Shown: positions 25,298 through 34,081, numbered from the stretch's first letter. The stretch is 43,869 nt of DNA from DATIXJ01 sp035518715 (GCA_035518715.1 DATIXJ010000048.1:1-43869), one strand, 5' to 3'. The notes: generated by a model not told the origin, from the sequence alone. Made by a program: numbers and translations.

Positions 25298-26197
25298 CTA
25301 AAAAGGAAACTGCTTTTGATACCATTGTTTGGTAAGATCCAGCCAGAAGAAAAGGCCGCGCCACCGGCCGTGTCCTTCGTAATACCGTTCGATGGTTTTG
25401 TCGTTCCGCCGCTTTTGGGAACGGTGGATTTCAAAAAATCTTTTCCGGCACCAGCTGTCGATGCCAAGATGATCATAATGACCGAGGAGCTTGAGAATGT
25501 TCCCGGCCGCGTAGGGCCCGACACCCTTGACCGAACGGACTTCCTCGAACAGTTCGGATGCAGGAAGGGAACTCTCGCGCCACAGTTCCGGCTGAATCTC
25601 CTTGCGAACGATTCGCCGTGAGAATTCCAACAAATACGGAGAGCGGTATCCCGACCTGACTTCCTTTCTGAGAAATTTTTCACTCACTGAGGCAAGAGCT
25701 TCAGGCGCAGGGAATGAACTTTCACCATCTCCATCTCGCATGCCGAGTTTCTCACAAAGATTCCGGACCATGACCTGTGTTAACCCCCAGCTGCAGTTGG
25801 TCGTGCAGATCATCTTGATCACGTCTTCGTACACCGTCGCGGACCGCAGCATTCTCCCCGCACCTATGCGTGATATCCAGCGATACCGGCCGATGCGGTT
25901 TGCAGCCTCGTAAAACGTGGAAAGGTCCTCGTCGAGCCGAAGGCATGAGCGCACCGTCGACCGGACTAACTTGCGCTGCCAGGATGCAAGGGAACGTCTT
26001 GAAAGAATATCGACACAGAGATCGCCGTTATGCTGTGAGATTTCGAAACGCAAAGGACGGCCTCCGGACTTGTGGATCACCATGCCGAGAGCACCGCGTT
26101 CCTTATCGATCCGAAAAGGCGGGAGCGTACACCATCCGTGGCTGTACACGGTTGGAAGGAATTGAAACCGTGGGGGTACGCTAAAGTGCATTTTCAT
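25298..26197 (-). CDS. HhH-GPD family DNA glycosylase
   Basis: Base-excision repair enzyme of 299 residues. The helix-hairpin-helix is VRSVKGVGPYAAGNILKLL (about 220-238) and the catalytic Asp is Asp247 in LGIDSWCRK. There is no Lys in the HhH helix position used by OGG1/Nth, so it should be a monofunctional, AlkA-like glycosylase. The N-terminal segment VYSHGWCTLPPF belongs to the AlkA/OGG-type beta domain. No FeS cysteine cluster is seen. Its ATGA start overlaps the rho stop by four bases. Confidence 0.85.
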   Translation of the reverse strand: MKMHFSVPPRFQFLPTVYSHGWCTLPPFRIDKERGALGMVIHKSGGRPLRFEISQHNGDLCVDILSRRSLASWQRKLVRSTVRSCLRLDEDLSTFYEAANRIGRYRWISRIGAGRMLRSATVYEDVIKMICTTNCSWGLTQVMVRNLCEKLGMRDGDGESSFPAPEALASVSEKFLRKEVRSGYRSPYLLEFSRRIVRKEIQPELWRESSLPASELFEEVRSVKGVGPYAAGNILKLLGHYDHLGIDSWCRKRFFEIHRSQKRRNDKTIERYYEGHGRWRGLFFWLDLTKQWYQKQFPF

Positions 26198-27309
26198 ACC
26201 GGCGCAGGCGCTCCGGAGAATTGCAGGAGCAGACGGCGGTTGGTCGGATACTGCTCGATCGACTTCAAAAGGGTCAGCATCGCTTCTTTCGGCTTCATGC
26301 GGTGAAGCGCCCGGCGCAATGCCTGATAGTGGCGGGTGTCGGAACCAAAGAGCAGTTCCTCGCGCCGCGTGCCGGATTCCGGGATGTTGATGGCCGGAAA
26401 GATCCGCTCGTTGGCCAGATCCCGGCTGAGCACGAGTTCCATGTTACCCGTTCCCTTGAATTCCTGAAAAATCAGTTCGTCCATACGGGAATTCGTGTCC
26501 ACCAGCGCCGTAGCGATAATGGTAAGCGATCCGCCGCCTTCGAGCGCACGTGCGGCACCGAAAATTCTCTTGGGCATTTCGAGTGCGCGGATGTCGACTC
26601 CACCCGACATGGTTCTGCCGCTGCTTTTCTGCACGGCGTTGAACGCGCGGCCCATCCTGGTCAACGAATCCAGGAGCAGCACCACGTCCTTTCCCGCTTC
26701 AACTTTTCTCTTGGCGTACTCGAGCACGAGGCGGGCAAGCCGCACATGGCTCTCTCTGTCGCTGTCGCTCGAAGACGCAAAGACCTCACCGCGAATCGTC
26801 CGGCGCATATCGGTGACTTCCTCGGGCCGCTCATCGACCAGAAGCACAAGAAGCTCGATTTCGGGATGGTTCTCACTAATCGATTTTGCAAACTGCTGCA
26901 TCAGGATCGTCTTACCCGATTTGGGAGGTGAGACGATCAGCGCCCGCTGACCTTTTCCGATGGGACAGAGAAGATCCACCACGCGCATCGAATAATCCGC
27001 GGGACCCGTTGTCAGACGAAGCCGGTCAAATGGATCAATGGCCGTTCTCATGGAGAATTCGGCCACGCTCTTCCACTCTTCCGGCTTCAGCCCGTTGATC
27101 GAGAGAACTTCTTTGATCTCGTTTCCCCTGCCGCGAGGGTGAACGGAATACTCCAGTCCGGATGCATTCCGTATCGCAAAGGTATTGAGCAAATGAGGGG
27201 AAATTCGAGGATCAGAAGGATTAGCGTTGAGGCCGAGAGATGGCTGCCGCACGAACCCGCCGGCCCTCCCTTCAAATTCAACGATGCCCTTGAGTATGTT
27301 TTGTTCCAT
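26194..27309 (-). CDS. rho: Transcription termination factor Rho, short form
   Basis: RNA-dependent hexameric helicase. The protein of 371 residues begins directly with the cold-shock-like RNA-binding domain (GIVEFEGRAGGFVRQ) and lacks the N-terminal helical domain of the roughly 420-residue E. coli protein. Walker A is SPPKSGKT; further landmarks are VDERPEEVTDMRR, LLDSLTRMGRAFN, the Q-loop SGRTMSGGVD and EFKGTGNMELVL (R-loop region), all intact. The start ATG at 27309 is the only sensible one: upstream in frame I see no missing domain. It leads the run rho, DNA glycosylase, phosphatase and CDP-alcohol transferases. It could be a second Rho paralogue. Confidence 0.93.
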   Translation of the reverse strand: MEQNILKGIVEFEGRAGGFVRQPSLGLNANPSDPRISPHLLNTFAIRNASGLEYSVHPRGRGNEIKEVLSINGLKPEEWKSVAEFSMRTAIDPFDRLRLTTGPADYSMRVVDLLCPIGKGQRALIVSPPKSGKTILMQQFAKSISENHPEIELLVLLVDERPEEVTDMRRTIRGEVFASSSDSDRESHVRLARLVLEYAKRKVEAGKDVVLLLDSLTRMGRAFNAVQKSSGRTMSGGVDIRALEMPKRIFGAARALEGGGSLTIIATALVDTNSRMDELIFQEFKGTGNMELVLSRDLANERIFPAINIPESGTRREELLFGSDTRHYQALRRALHRMKPKEAMLTLLKSIEQYPTNRRLLLQFSGAPAPV

Positions 27310-27373
27310 GAAAGTACGCTTTGAAAGAAATTTTGTCTATCTTCCTCTTCGAACAACTTCGAGGAAAGTTACT

Positions 27374-27844
27374 ATGAAACTCTCCACGCTGCAGATATTC
27401 CTCCTTCGGATCGCTATTGGCGCACTGTTTCTCAATCTTGGTCTGGAAAAATACCACGAAGGATGGTTATCGAATCCTCAACCGCTCACGGCATCCCTCC
27501 AGAAATATTTCGAGCACGCGGGCGGCATGGAGCTCAAGTATCTTACCAGTATTGCAATTCCCTACGCGCCGGTCTGGGCCAGGCTTATGACCATCGGCGA
27601 ACTGGCGATCGGAGCATCATTCCTCCTCGGTTTGCTGACGAGGTTTTCCGCGGGTGTGGCCTTGTTCATGATACTGAATTTTCATGCGGCAAACGGACTC
27701 CTCTTCGGCTGGGGATTTTTTGGCTCTCCGTATGCAGCTCTTCTTTTTTCCGGCCTACTTGCCTGCTTCCTCGCACGTGCCGGCAGATGGGTTGGAGTGG
27801 ACTGGTGGCTCGCCGGCATAAACCCGAAGAGCTGGTGGTGGTAG
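27374..27844 (+). CDS. DoxX family membrane protein
   Basis: A 156-residue protein with four hydrophobic segments (about residues 6-24, 62-85, 88-110 and 115-135) and the DoxX-type start LRIAIGALFLNLGLEKY, followed by GELAIGASFLLGLLTRFS. The start at 27374 is supported by GAGGAAAG a few bases upstream. DoxX-like proteins are linked to quinone or redox chemistry in the membrane but the function here is unknown. It is divergent from rho with only 64 bases between starts, so both promoters must overlap. Confidence 0.85.
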   Translation: MKLSTLQIFLLRIAIGALFLNLGLEKYHEGWLSNPQPLTASLQKYFEHAGGMELKYLTSIAIPYAPVWARLMTIGELAIGASFLLGLLTRFSAGVALFMILNFHAANGLLFGWGFFGSPYAALLFSGLLACFLARAGRWVGVDWWLAGINPKSWWW

Positions 27845-27848
27845 CTAG

Positions 27849-28256
27849 TCAGATATCCGAAGGAATATCAATATCCATCTCCAGCTTGAGCGACTCATTG
27901 GCGTAGATCCTGACGTCCTTCGTCACCGGTATCTGGATATCCCAATCCCCCCGTGAGTTTCTGATGACCGAACCCCAGAGCTTCCGCAGCTTCCACGTCG
28001 TAAACTGTTCCCAGAAGATCCATCCAAAATAGGCATTGCCGTCGGTGAGATAAAATGCAGGAACGCGTTCCCCCGGCTCCACTCTCACCTCGCGGACAGT
28101 CAGGAACCGATATCCCGCCCGTTCGAGCTCTTCGATAAAGAGTGGTTGGAGGTTTTTTCCTTCCGAGATGAGGTCCACTTTGATGCGCTTCACGATTTTC
28201 CCTTCGATGATCGATCGGAATACTTCATGAAGCTGCCGTTCTGTCAATGCCCCCAT
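27849..28256 (-). CDS. Uncharacterised protein
   Basis: I do not recognise this protein. With the ATG at 28256 it has 135 residues, no signal peptide and no membrane helix. It has a helical N-terminal part (LTERQLHEVFRSIIEG) and a beta-rich remainder with a Trp-rich centre (YFGWIFWEQFTTWKLRKLW). A longer frame to 28343 would run through its own predicted promoter, which argues for the shorter start. It converges on doxX, four bases apart, and diverges from VKOR. Confidence 0.7.
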   Translation of the reverse strand: MGALTERQLHEVFRSIIEGKIVKRIKVDLISEGKNLQPLFIEELERAGYRFLTVREVRVEPGERVPAFYLTDGNAYFGWIFWEQFTTWKLRKLWGSVIRNSRGDWDIQIPVTKDVRIYANESLKLEMDIDIPSDI

Positions 28257-28294
28257 CCACTGTCCCCATGCTGGAACGCCATCGGATGATAGGC

Positions 28295-28323
28295 AATATA
28301 TAAACTGAAGCTGTGAGAAGCAA
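28295..28323 (-). promoter_or_regulatory. Predicted promoter of the uncharacterised gene ending at 27849
   Basis: On the minus strand, TTGCTT (28318-28323), 17 bases, TATATT (28295-28300). The predicted start near 28288 leaves about 31 bases before the ATG at 28256. Its -35 box is five bases from the -35 box of the opposing VKOR promoter. Confidence 0.6.
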
Positions 28324-28328
28324 CAAAC

Positions 28329-28357
28329 TTGACGGTCGGACATTTGTTCTGTATCTT
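28329..28357 (+). promoter_or_regulatory. Predicted promoter of VKOR, possibly giving a leaderless mRNA
   Basis: TTGACG (28329-28334), 17 bases, TATCTT (28352-28357). Six or seven bases downstream of the -10 box is the ATG at 28364, so transcription would begin at or within a base or two of the start codon. Confidence 0.55.
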
Positions 28358-28363
28358 TTAGAC

Positions 28364-28786
28364 ATGATGACTCGAATCGTGCTGGCGGTCTGCGGAATCA
28401 TGGGCGTTGCGATCTCTGGTTATTTCACACTTGTCTTCTTCAGCGTCATACCCGGAAACAGCCGGTTCATCGCACGGGTTTGCCGGATGGATGAACAAAC
28501 GTGCCAGTACGTTCTCCACACGACCTACGCCAAACTCTTCGGCGTTCCAAATGCGCTGCTCGGGACAATGTTTTATGCACTGGTTCTCTGGACCGCAATC
28601 TTCGGCGGACCGGCTTCCGGCGGCATCCTGGTTCTTGCGGTTACACTTGCGGCGGTTCTATCAGTTCTCGTCAGTGTGTATCTCGCATACGTCCTGATTG
28701 TGAGACTGAAGACCAATTGCGTTCTCTGTTTCACCTGTCATCTCCTTAATCTCATCATACTCATTTTGATTACGTACACCGGTTGA
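28364..28786 (+). CDS. Vitamin K epoxide reductase (VKOR) family protein
   Basis: A membrane quinone oxidoreductase that in bacteria drives disulfide-bond formation in the cell envelope. The 140-residue protein has four membrane helices. The active-site CxxC is Cys119-Val-Leu-Cys122 inside the last part, and the periplasmic loop cysteines are Cys40 and Cys47, followed by YAKLFGVPNALLG, the family segment after the second loop cysteine. Two ATGs (28364 and 28367) are possible starts; no Shine-Dalgarno sequence precedes them. No fused thioredoxin domain is present, so a separate partner is needed. The stop overlaps the TTG start of the next gene. Confidence 0.88.
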   Translation: MMTRIVLAVCGIMGVAISGYFTLVFFSVIPGNSRFIARVCRMDEQTCQYVLHTTYAKLFGVPNALLGTMFYALVLWTAIFGGPASGGILVLAVTLAAVLSVLVSVYLAYVLIVRLKTNCVLCFTCHLLNLIILILITYTG

Positions 28787-29739
28787 CCTCCGTGCAGAAG
28801 AATACGGGAATCGTGTATGACGATCGGTTTCTCGATCACAATCCGGGACCGGGGCATCCCGAGCGACCCGACCGGCTGCGCACCATCGTTTCACATCTCC
28901 GCAACGAGGATCTCTGGGAGACATTCACACACATTCCGGTTCCGCCCCCGGACGAATCCCTGCTGTATTGTGTTCACACTCCGGAATATGTGCAATCTGT
29001 CAAGGAAGCGTGCCGGAACGGGGTAACCATACTGGATGAAGGAGACACGCAGGTAGGAGAGAATTCGTTCGACATCGCTTCTCTTGCTGTGTCCGGTGTT
29101 CTTGCCGGCGTGCGAGCAGTCACGGAAGGGGTGGTCTCGAATGCATTTTGTGCCGTTCGCCCTCCGGGTCACCACGCAGAGCGAACACGGGCAATGGGTT
29201 TCTGCCTCTTTAATAATGCAGCGATCGCGGCCCGATATGCCCTGTCGGCGTGCCACTGTCAACGCGTGGCAATTCTTGATTGGGATGTCCACCACGGCAA
29301 CGGCACACAACACGCATTTTACGATGATCCGGCAGTCTTCTTCGTGAGTCTCCATCAATATCCATTTTATCCAGGCACGGGCAGCCGGGAGGAAACAGGG
29401 AGCCGGAAAGGTCTCGGATCAACACTGAACATGCCCATGGCTGCAGGAAGCGGCGAGGAGGAGTATGTCGCCGCTTTCACGAATGAAATCCTGCCGGCAT
29501 TCGAGAGGTTCAAACCCGATCTTGTGCTGTTATCCGCAGGATTTGATGCACATCGTGATGATCCACTCGCACATATCATGCTCACAGAATCCTCATTCGG
29601 CAGGATGACGACGATGATCCGGACGTTTGCGAAAAGCTGTTGTGCGGGAAAAATCGTTTCCATTCTGGAAGGAGGATATCATCTCCGGGCACTTCCGTTG
29701 TCCGTGGAAGCTCATCTCCGCGCTCTCCAAAGTGTTTGA
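28783..29739 (+). CDS. Histone deacetylase family (AcuC-like) amidohydrolase
   Basis: A 318-residue zinc-dependent deacetylase-fold protein. The catalytic His pair is 130-131 in RPPGHHAER, the zinc ligands are Asp168 and His170 in LDWDVHHGNG and Asp255 in GFDAH, and the transition-state Tyr is Tyr299 in EGGYH. All catalytic residues are intact. Substrates in bacteria may be acetyl-lysine proteins, acetylpolyamines or other amides and are not predictable. The start is TTG at 28783 overlapping the VKOR stop (TTGA); a GTG at 28792 is an alternative. It is cytoplasmic, with no signal peptide. Confidence 0.93.
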   Translation: MTSVQKNTGIVYDDRFLDHNPGPGHPERPDRLRTIVSHLRNEDLWETFTHIPVPPPDESLLYCVHTPEYVQSVKEACRNGVTILDEGDTQVGENSFDIASLAVSGVLAGVRAVTEGVVSNAFCAVRPPGHHAERTRAMGFCLFNNAAIAARYALSACHCQRVAILDWDVHHGNGTQHAFYDDPAVFFVSLHQYPFYPGTGSREETGSRKGLGSTLNMPMAAGSGEEEYVAAFTNEILPAFERFKPDLVLLSAGFDAHRDDPLAHIMLTESSFGRMTTMIRTFAKSCCAGKIVSILEGGYHLRALPLSVEAHLRALQSV

Positions 29740-29764
29740 TTTTCATGCCTTCGTTCGGTACAAT
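29736..29764 (+). promoter_or_regulatory. Predicted promoter of the cyclase-like gene
   Basis: TTGATT (29736-29741), 17 bases, TACAAT (29759-29764). The -35 box overlaps the stop codon of the deacetylase gene. The predicted start is near 29771, about 15 bases before the ATG. Confidence 0.55.
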
Positions 29765-29785
29765 GATCTGCATTCATCCGGATAA

Positions 29786-30802
29786 ATGATGAGTCCGCGG
29801 CAAAACAGAGGTTCTGGACTGGTCTATTACACGGGAGCGACAATGATCGCCGGCCGCATTCTCAGCGTGCTCGCGATTTGTGTGATCATTGTTTCGCTCC
29901 TCCCGCTCATTATCCCGTATTTTGACAATGCAACTTCCTTCCGATACGTCCGCTTAATTCTTGCCGCAGACGAAGGAATCCGTACCGTCCTGAAAACCAA
30001 CGTACCAACGATCGTTGCCGGCAGAGACATCAGCCGCTGGATTGTAGTCTTCGTGATGTTCGTCCTGAGCGGAATTTTCAGCACGTGGTCAGAACGTTCA
30101 TCGGAGAAGATCCAGTACCTCAGGTTCAAGCGTTCGGTCGATCAATGGAAGATCGACCGTCATCTCACCGATCAGGCGGTAGTTCTCGCACCGCTGAACA
30201 GCAAGCTCGAGCAGCTCAGAACCGCGAAAAAGAAGGACCGTGAAGAGCTTCTGCGGGAATTTGCCGAGACGAAACGCCGGCTGGATGAAATGGGAAGGGA
30301 CCTTTCATTTCTCTCCATCGATGTCGTTGATTCGACCGGCATGAAACAAGGTGAGGAACGGGCGGCGATCGAGCATGACTTCAAGGAGTACAAGCGATTT
30401 GTCGAACGAACTCTTCATGCGTTTGGCTGTCTCAAGTCGACGTGGACTCCCGATGGCGTCATGAGCGCCTTTACCACAGTCGACGCCGCCGTTCGTGCCG
30501 CACGCGAGGTCATCGGCAAACTCGGCGAATTCAACCGCGGTGTGAAGACGATTCGCCGTGACTTTGAGGTTCGCTGCGGGGTGAATTCGGGGTTCGTCTA
30601 TTTCGATGAGTCGCTTCCGCTCGAAGAAATCAGCGATCGTGTGATCGACATCGCCGGACACATGCAGAAACATGCCAAGCCGAACAGTGTCTGCGTTGCC
30701 AAGCCGGCAATTGAGCCGCTCAACGACCGGAACGGTTTCGAACCGGCGGGAAAAATGATCGACGGGTACGAAGTGTACGAATGGGAGTTCAAAAAAACCT
30801 GA
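29786..30802 (+). CDS. Membrane protein with a class III adenylate/guanylate cyclase-like domain
   Basis: A 338-residue protein. Membrane helices at about residues 20-46 and 84-100 flank a short extracytoplasmic loop; a coiled coil (about 135-170) leads to a class III cyclase domain (172-335). The two metal Asp residues are present: Asp179 in FLSIDVVDST and Asp223 in TPDGVMSAF. The transition-state Asn and Arg, however, appear replaced: the usual VNxAARL segment reads VIDIAGHM, giving Asp288 and His292. The protein may be catalytically weak, use other chemistry, or act as a nucleotide-binding sensor. Its gene has its own predicted promoter and ends one base before the convergent cysS stop. 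Confidence 0.85.
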   Translation: MMSPRQNRGSGLVYYTGATMIAGRILSVLAICVIIVSLLPLIIPYFDNATSFRYVRLILAADEGIRTVLKTNVPTIVAGRDISRWIVVFVMFVLSGIFSTWSERSSEKIQYLRFKRSVDQWKIDRHLTDQAVVLAPLNSKLEQLRTAKKKDREELLREFAETKRRLDEMGRDLSFLSIDVVDSTGMKQGEERAAIEHDFKEYKRFVERTLHAFGCLKSTWTPDGVMSAFTTVDAAVRAAREVIGKLGEFNRGVKTIRRDFEVRCGVNSGFVYFDESLPLEEISDRVIDIAGHMQKHAKPNSVCVAKPAIEPLNDRNGFEPAGKMIDGYEVYEWEFKKT

Positions 30803-32263
30803 TTACCGTATCCTTCGCCAGCTCGATCCTTCCTTCTTATCTTCAACCACAATACCGAGCTTTCCGAGACCGTCGCGGATCTTATCCGAAAGAGACCAGA
30901 GTTTCTGCTGACGAACCTCTGCACGCAGTTCGAGCAGGAAATCGACCAGTCCTGCTTCATCCCCTCCGGACGCGGCACCCGCTACCTCTATATCATCCGG
31001 GATAATACCGATGACTTTTCCGCCGATCTCCGAGTAGATCTGATTGATCTGCTGAAGAATTCCGTGTGAGACGCCTCCTCCCGCGATGAGGGTGTTGACA
31101 TCCCGGCTGAAATCAAACAACAGCGCGATCACCTGAGCGGTATTAAAATCATCATCCATGGCAGACATCATGGAATTCCTGTAACCGGCAATGTCGATAA
31201 TGCCGCCGTTTGACGGTGAAGCTCCTTGTTCTGTCTTCTTCAGTTCGAGCCGCACATTGCGTGCGGCATTATGGAGTTTCTCGAGACCTTTTGCAGCCCC
31301 GCCCAACGCATCCGGGGTAAAATCGAGCGTGCTCCGGTAATGGCTTTGCAGTATAAAGAAGCGGACAACAAGCGGGGAGTATTGTTTGAACGCGTCCTTG
31401 AGGAGAATGACGTTCCCAAGGGACTTGCTCATCTTCTGACCATTGACGGTCACAAGATTATTATGAATCCAATACCTGACGAAGGGCTTCCCTGTTGCGC
31501 ATTCGCTCTGGGCAATCTCACATTCATGATGTGGAAACTGGTTATCCATTCCTCCGCCGTGTATATCGAATGAATCTCCAAGGTACTTCATCGACATGGC
31601 TGAACACTCGACGTGCCAGCCGGGAAATCCGACTCCCCATGGACTTGGCCACCGCATGATATGCTCGGGTTCGGCAAATTTCCAGAGCGCAAAATCGTTC
31701 GGATGCTTCTTTTCCGATTTCACTTCGATGCGGGTTCCGGATTCGGATTCTTCCGTGCTCCTGCCGGACAGCTTGCCGTAGTTCTTATCTTTCGAGACAT
31801 CAAAATAGACCGAGCCGTTCACTTCATACGCATAACCCTTCTGCAGGAGCGCCTTGACGATTTCGATTTGCTCAATAATATGTCCGGTTGCCCGCGGGGA
31901 AATATCCGGGCGCTTAACTTCGAGCGCGTCCATATCCTCGAAATAACTTCGTGTGTAGAGTTCGGCGATTTCCATTGGATGTTTGTGTTCGAGCCGGCCC
32001 TGTCGCAGGAGACGGTCTTCCCCCTCATTTGTATCTCCAAGCAGGTGGCCAACATCAGTAATGTTCTGGACATAGGTTACCGTATATCCGATGAAGCGGA
32101 GATACCGGACAATCACATCAAATGAGACGTAGCTCTTTGCGTGTCCGATATGAGAGTGCCCGTAGACAGTGGGACCGCAGACGTACATTCCCACAACTCC
32201 CTCTCGAAGCGGTTTGAACACTTCCTTTTGTCTGCTCAGTGTATTATAGATGGTCAGTGGCAT
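30803..32263 (-). CDS. cysS: Cysteine--tRNA ligase
   Basis: Class I aminoacyl-tRNA synthetase, 486 residues. The HIGH motif is HSHIGH (36-41), KMSKS is at 277-281, and zinc ligands that read the cysteine thiol are Cys29, Cys220, His245 and Glu249, in family spacing. The C-terminal helical part (DALRRD-type DALR region) is complete. It lies 35 bases downstream of recN, with GAAGGGA before the ATG, and no separate promoter of the common type is visible, so recN-cysS is probably one unit. Confidence 0.97.
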   Translation of the reverse strand: MPLTIYNTLSRQKEVFKPLREGVVGMYVCGPTVYGHSHIGHAKSYVSFDVIVRYLRFIGYTVTYVQNITDVGHLLGDTNEGEDRLLRQGRLEHKHPMEIAELYTRSYFEDMDALEVKRPDISPRATGHIIEQIEIVKALLQKGYAYEVNGSVYFDVSKDKNYGKLSGRSTEESESGTRIEVKSEKKHPNDFALWKFAEPEHIMRWPSPWGVGFPGWHVECSAMSMKYLGDSFDIHGGGMDNQFPHHECEIAQSECATGKPFVRYWIHNNLVTVNGQKMSKSLGNVILLKDAFKQYSPLVVRFFILQSHYRSTLDFTPDALGGAAKGLEKLHNAARNVRLELKKTEQGASPSNGGIIDIAGYRNSMMSAMDDDFNTAQVIALLFDFSRDVNTLIAGGGVSHGILQQINQIYSEIGGKVIGIIPDDIEVAGAASGGDEAGLVDFLLELRAEVRQQKLWSLSDKIRDGLGKLGIVVEDKKEGSSWRRIR

Positions 32264-32298
32264 AATTTCCCTTCAATTTTTCGAATCTTACCGGATGG

Positions 32299-34005
32299 CT
32301 ATTTCAGCCCCATCAGCTCGCGCGCACTCTTCCTGCCGGAATCGGTCACTTCTTCCCCGCTCATCAGCTTCGCAACTTCCCCGACACGCTCTTCCAAAGA
32401 AAGCTTCCGCATCCTCGTTGTGGAACGGTTCCTGTTCTCCGATTTCTCGACGACGAAATGAACGTCGGCGGCGCCGGCAATTTGCGGAAGGTGTGTAATT
32501 GCGATTACCTGGTGAAAGCGCGAGAGGTTCTTCATGCTTTTTCCGACTGCCTGTGCAATGCGGCCGCTCACGCCAACATCAATTTCATCAAAGATCAGCA
32601 GCGGGAGGCGGTCGGACTTGGCAAGGATCATTTTCAGCGACAGCATGATCCTGGAGATCTCACCTCCGGAAGCAACGCGGGCAAGAGGTTTTGGGTCCTC
32701 CCCGGCGTTGGTGGACACATAAAATTCGACCAGGTCGATTCCTTTCGACGTGCATTCCAACCAATCCTTCCCGAGCTTGACAAATGCCTCGTCGTGATTA
32801 GATGCGGCTTGTGTACGGATGGAAATTTCAAAAACTGCATTGGCAATCCCCAGTTCACGGAGTGCTTCGGCAACGGCACTGTTCACTTTTTTCGAAATTT
32901 CAAATCGCTTCGACGAGAGTCTCGATGCAATTTCCGAGGCCGCGGCACGCTCCTGGTCAAATTTCTTCTTCAGTCCCGCCTGTTCCGTTTCAAAGTTACT
33001 GGCAAGTTCATACTCTCTGCCGATGCCGGCGCGATGTTCAACCACGGCATCGAGTGATCCGCCATACTTCTTCTTCAGGAGTGCGAGGTGGCCGAGCCGG
33101 TCACGAATATGCTCAAGGCGTTCCGGCTTGAATTCGATATGGGAATTATAACTCTGGATGAACTTCGCAAGCTCGTCCACGATTGCTGCGGCAGATGCTG
33201 CCTCCGCCGTCTGATCCTTGAATACCGGATCAATAGTCCCGAGCGTTTCAAGCTCGTTCCGAGCAATAATGAGCTGATCGTGGACTGCGTTTTCACCCTC
33301 ATAGAGCATCGCGTAGAGGCGCTCGGTTGCAGCAAAGAGCTTTTCTGAATTCTCGAGGATATTCAGCTCGTTCTCAAGCTCGTCCTCTTCACCGGCACGG
33401 GGGGCGACTGCGTCAATTTCTTTAATTTGAAATTCGTAAAGCGATTTTCGTTCCCTCAATTCACGCTCTTTCGCCTTCAAGGTGAGAAGTTCCCGGAGAG
33501 TTGCGCGACATTCACGGTATGCTGCCTCAAATTCTTCGGTTAGACCGTCCAGACGGCCGAAATTATCGAGCAGACCGAGATGTGTTTCGGTTCTCAGAAG
33601 CGACTGATGCTCGTGCTGACCGTGCAGATCCACCAGAGCATCGCCAACTTCCTTGAGCACTGCCGCACTGACCGGAGAGTCATTGATGAAGCACCTGCTC
33701 TGACCTTTTGCGGAAACTTCGCGGCGGAGGATGAGCTCGTCGTGGAATTCGATCTCCTGTCTCTCCAGAAGCTGACGGAAGGGCGTATTATCGACGACAT
33801 CAAACACCCCCTCCACGACGGCTTTGTCCGCTCCCTTGCGGATTTCCGAGGAATCTGCACGCTCACCGAGAATCAAACTCAGTGCGTCGATGATGATGGA
33901 TTTTCCCGCTCCTGTTTCGCCGGTAATAATATTCAATCCCGGTTCAAATTCAACGGACAGTTCTTCGATCAGAGCGTATTGTTTTATCAGAAGAGATCGC
34001 AGCAT
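32299..34005 (-). CDS. recN: DNA repair protein RecN
   Basis: SMC-like ATPase that acts in double-strand-break repair. Starting at the ATG 34005 it has 568 residues and the family N-terminus MLRSLLIKQYALIEEL; a TTG start at 34017 is less likely. Walker A is ITGETGAGKS, the central region (about 160-360) is a long coiled coil, the signature is VASGGEISRIMLSLKMIL, and Walker B is LLIFDEIDVGVSG followed by the switch ITHLPQIA. Its predicted leader is only about 19 bases. No LexA-type box was recognised. Confidence 0.96.
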   Translation of the reverse strand: MLRSLLIKQYALIEELSVEFEPGLNIITGETGAGKSIIIDALSLILGERADSSEIRKGADKAVVEGVFDVVDNTPFRQLLERQEIEFHDELILRREVSAKGQSRCFINDSPVSAAVLKEVGDALVDLHGQHEHQSLLRTETHLGLLDNFGRLDGLTEEFEAAYRECRATLRELLTLKAKERELRERKSLYEFQIKEIDAVAPRAGEEDELENELNILENSEKLFAATERLYAMLYEGENAVHDQLIIARNELETLGTIDPVFKDQTAEAASAAAIVDELAKFIQSYNSHIEFKPERLEHIRDRLGHLALLKKKYGGSLDAVVEHRAGIGREYELASNFETEQAGLKKKFDQERAAASEIASRLSSKRFEISKKVNSAVAEALRELGIANAVFEISIRTQAASNHDEAFVKLGKDWLECTSKGIDLVEFYVSTNAGEDPKPLARVASGGEISRIMLSLKMILAKSDRLPLLIFDEIDVGVSGRIAQAVGKSMKNLSRFHQVIAITHLPQIAGAADVHFVVEKSENRNRSTTRMRKLSLEERVGEVAKLMSGEEVTDSGRKSARELMGLK

Positions 34006-34030
34006 GAGATGAAGCAATAAAAACGGCGTA

Positions 34031-34059
34031 ATGTACGAATTTTATCGTTTACCGACAAT
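34031..34059 (-). promoter_or_regulatory. Predicted promoter of recN
   Basis: On the minus strand, TTGTCG (34054-34059), 17 bases, TACATT (34031-34036). The sequence around the -10 (AAAATTCGTACATTACGC) is nearly the same as at the ffh promoter, which supports both. Confidence 0.65.
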
Positions 34060-34081
34060 ACTTCAATCCGAGATGAGGTAT

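Noticed and set aside
25231..25683. N-terminal extension of the SpoIIE-type phosphatase frame
   Set aside because: It overlaps the DNA glycosylase gene in another frame and its residues look random; the ATG at 25230 with GGAAAG upstream gives a sensible membrane protein.
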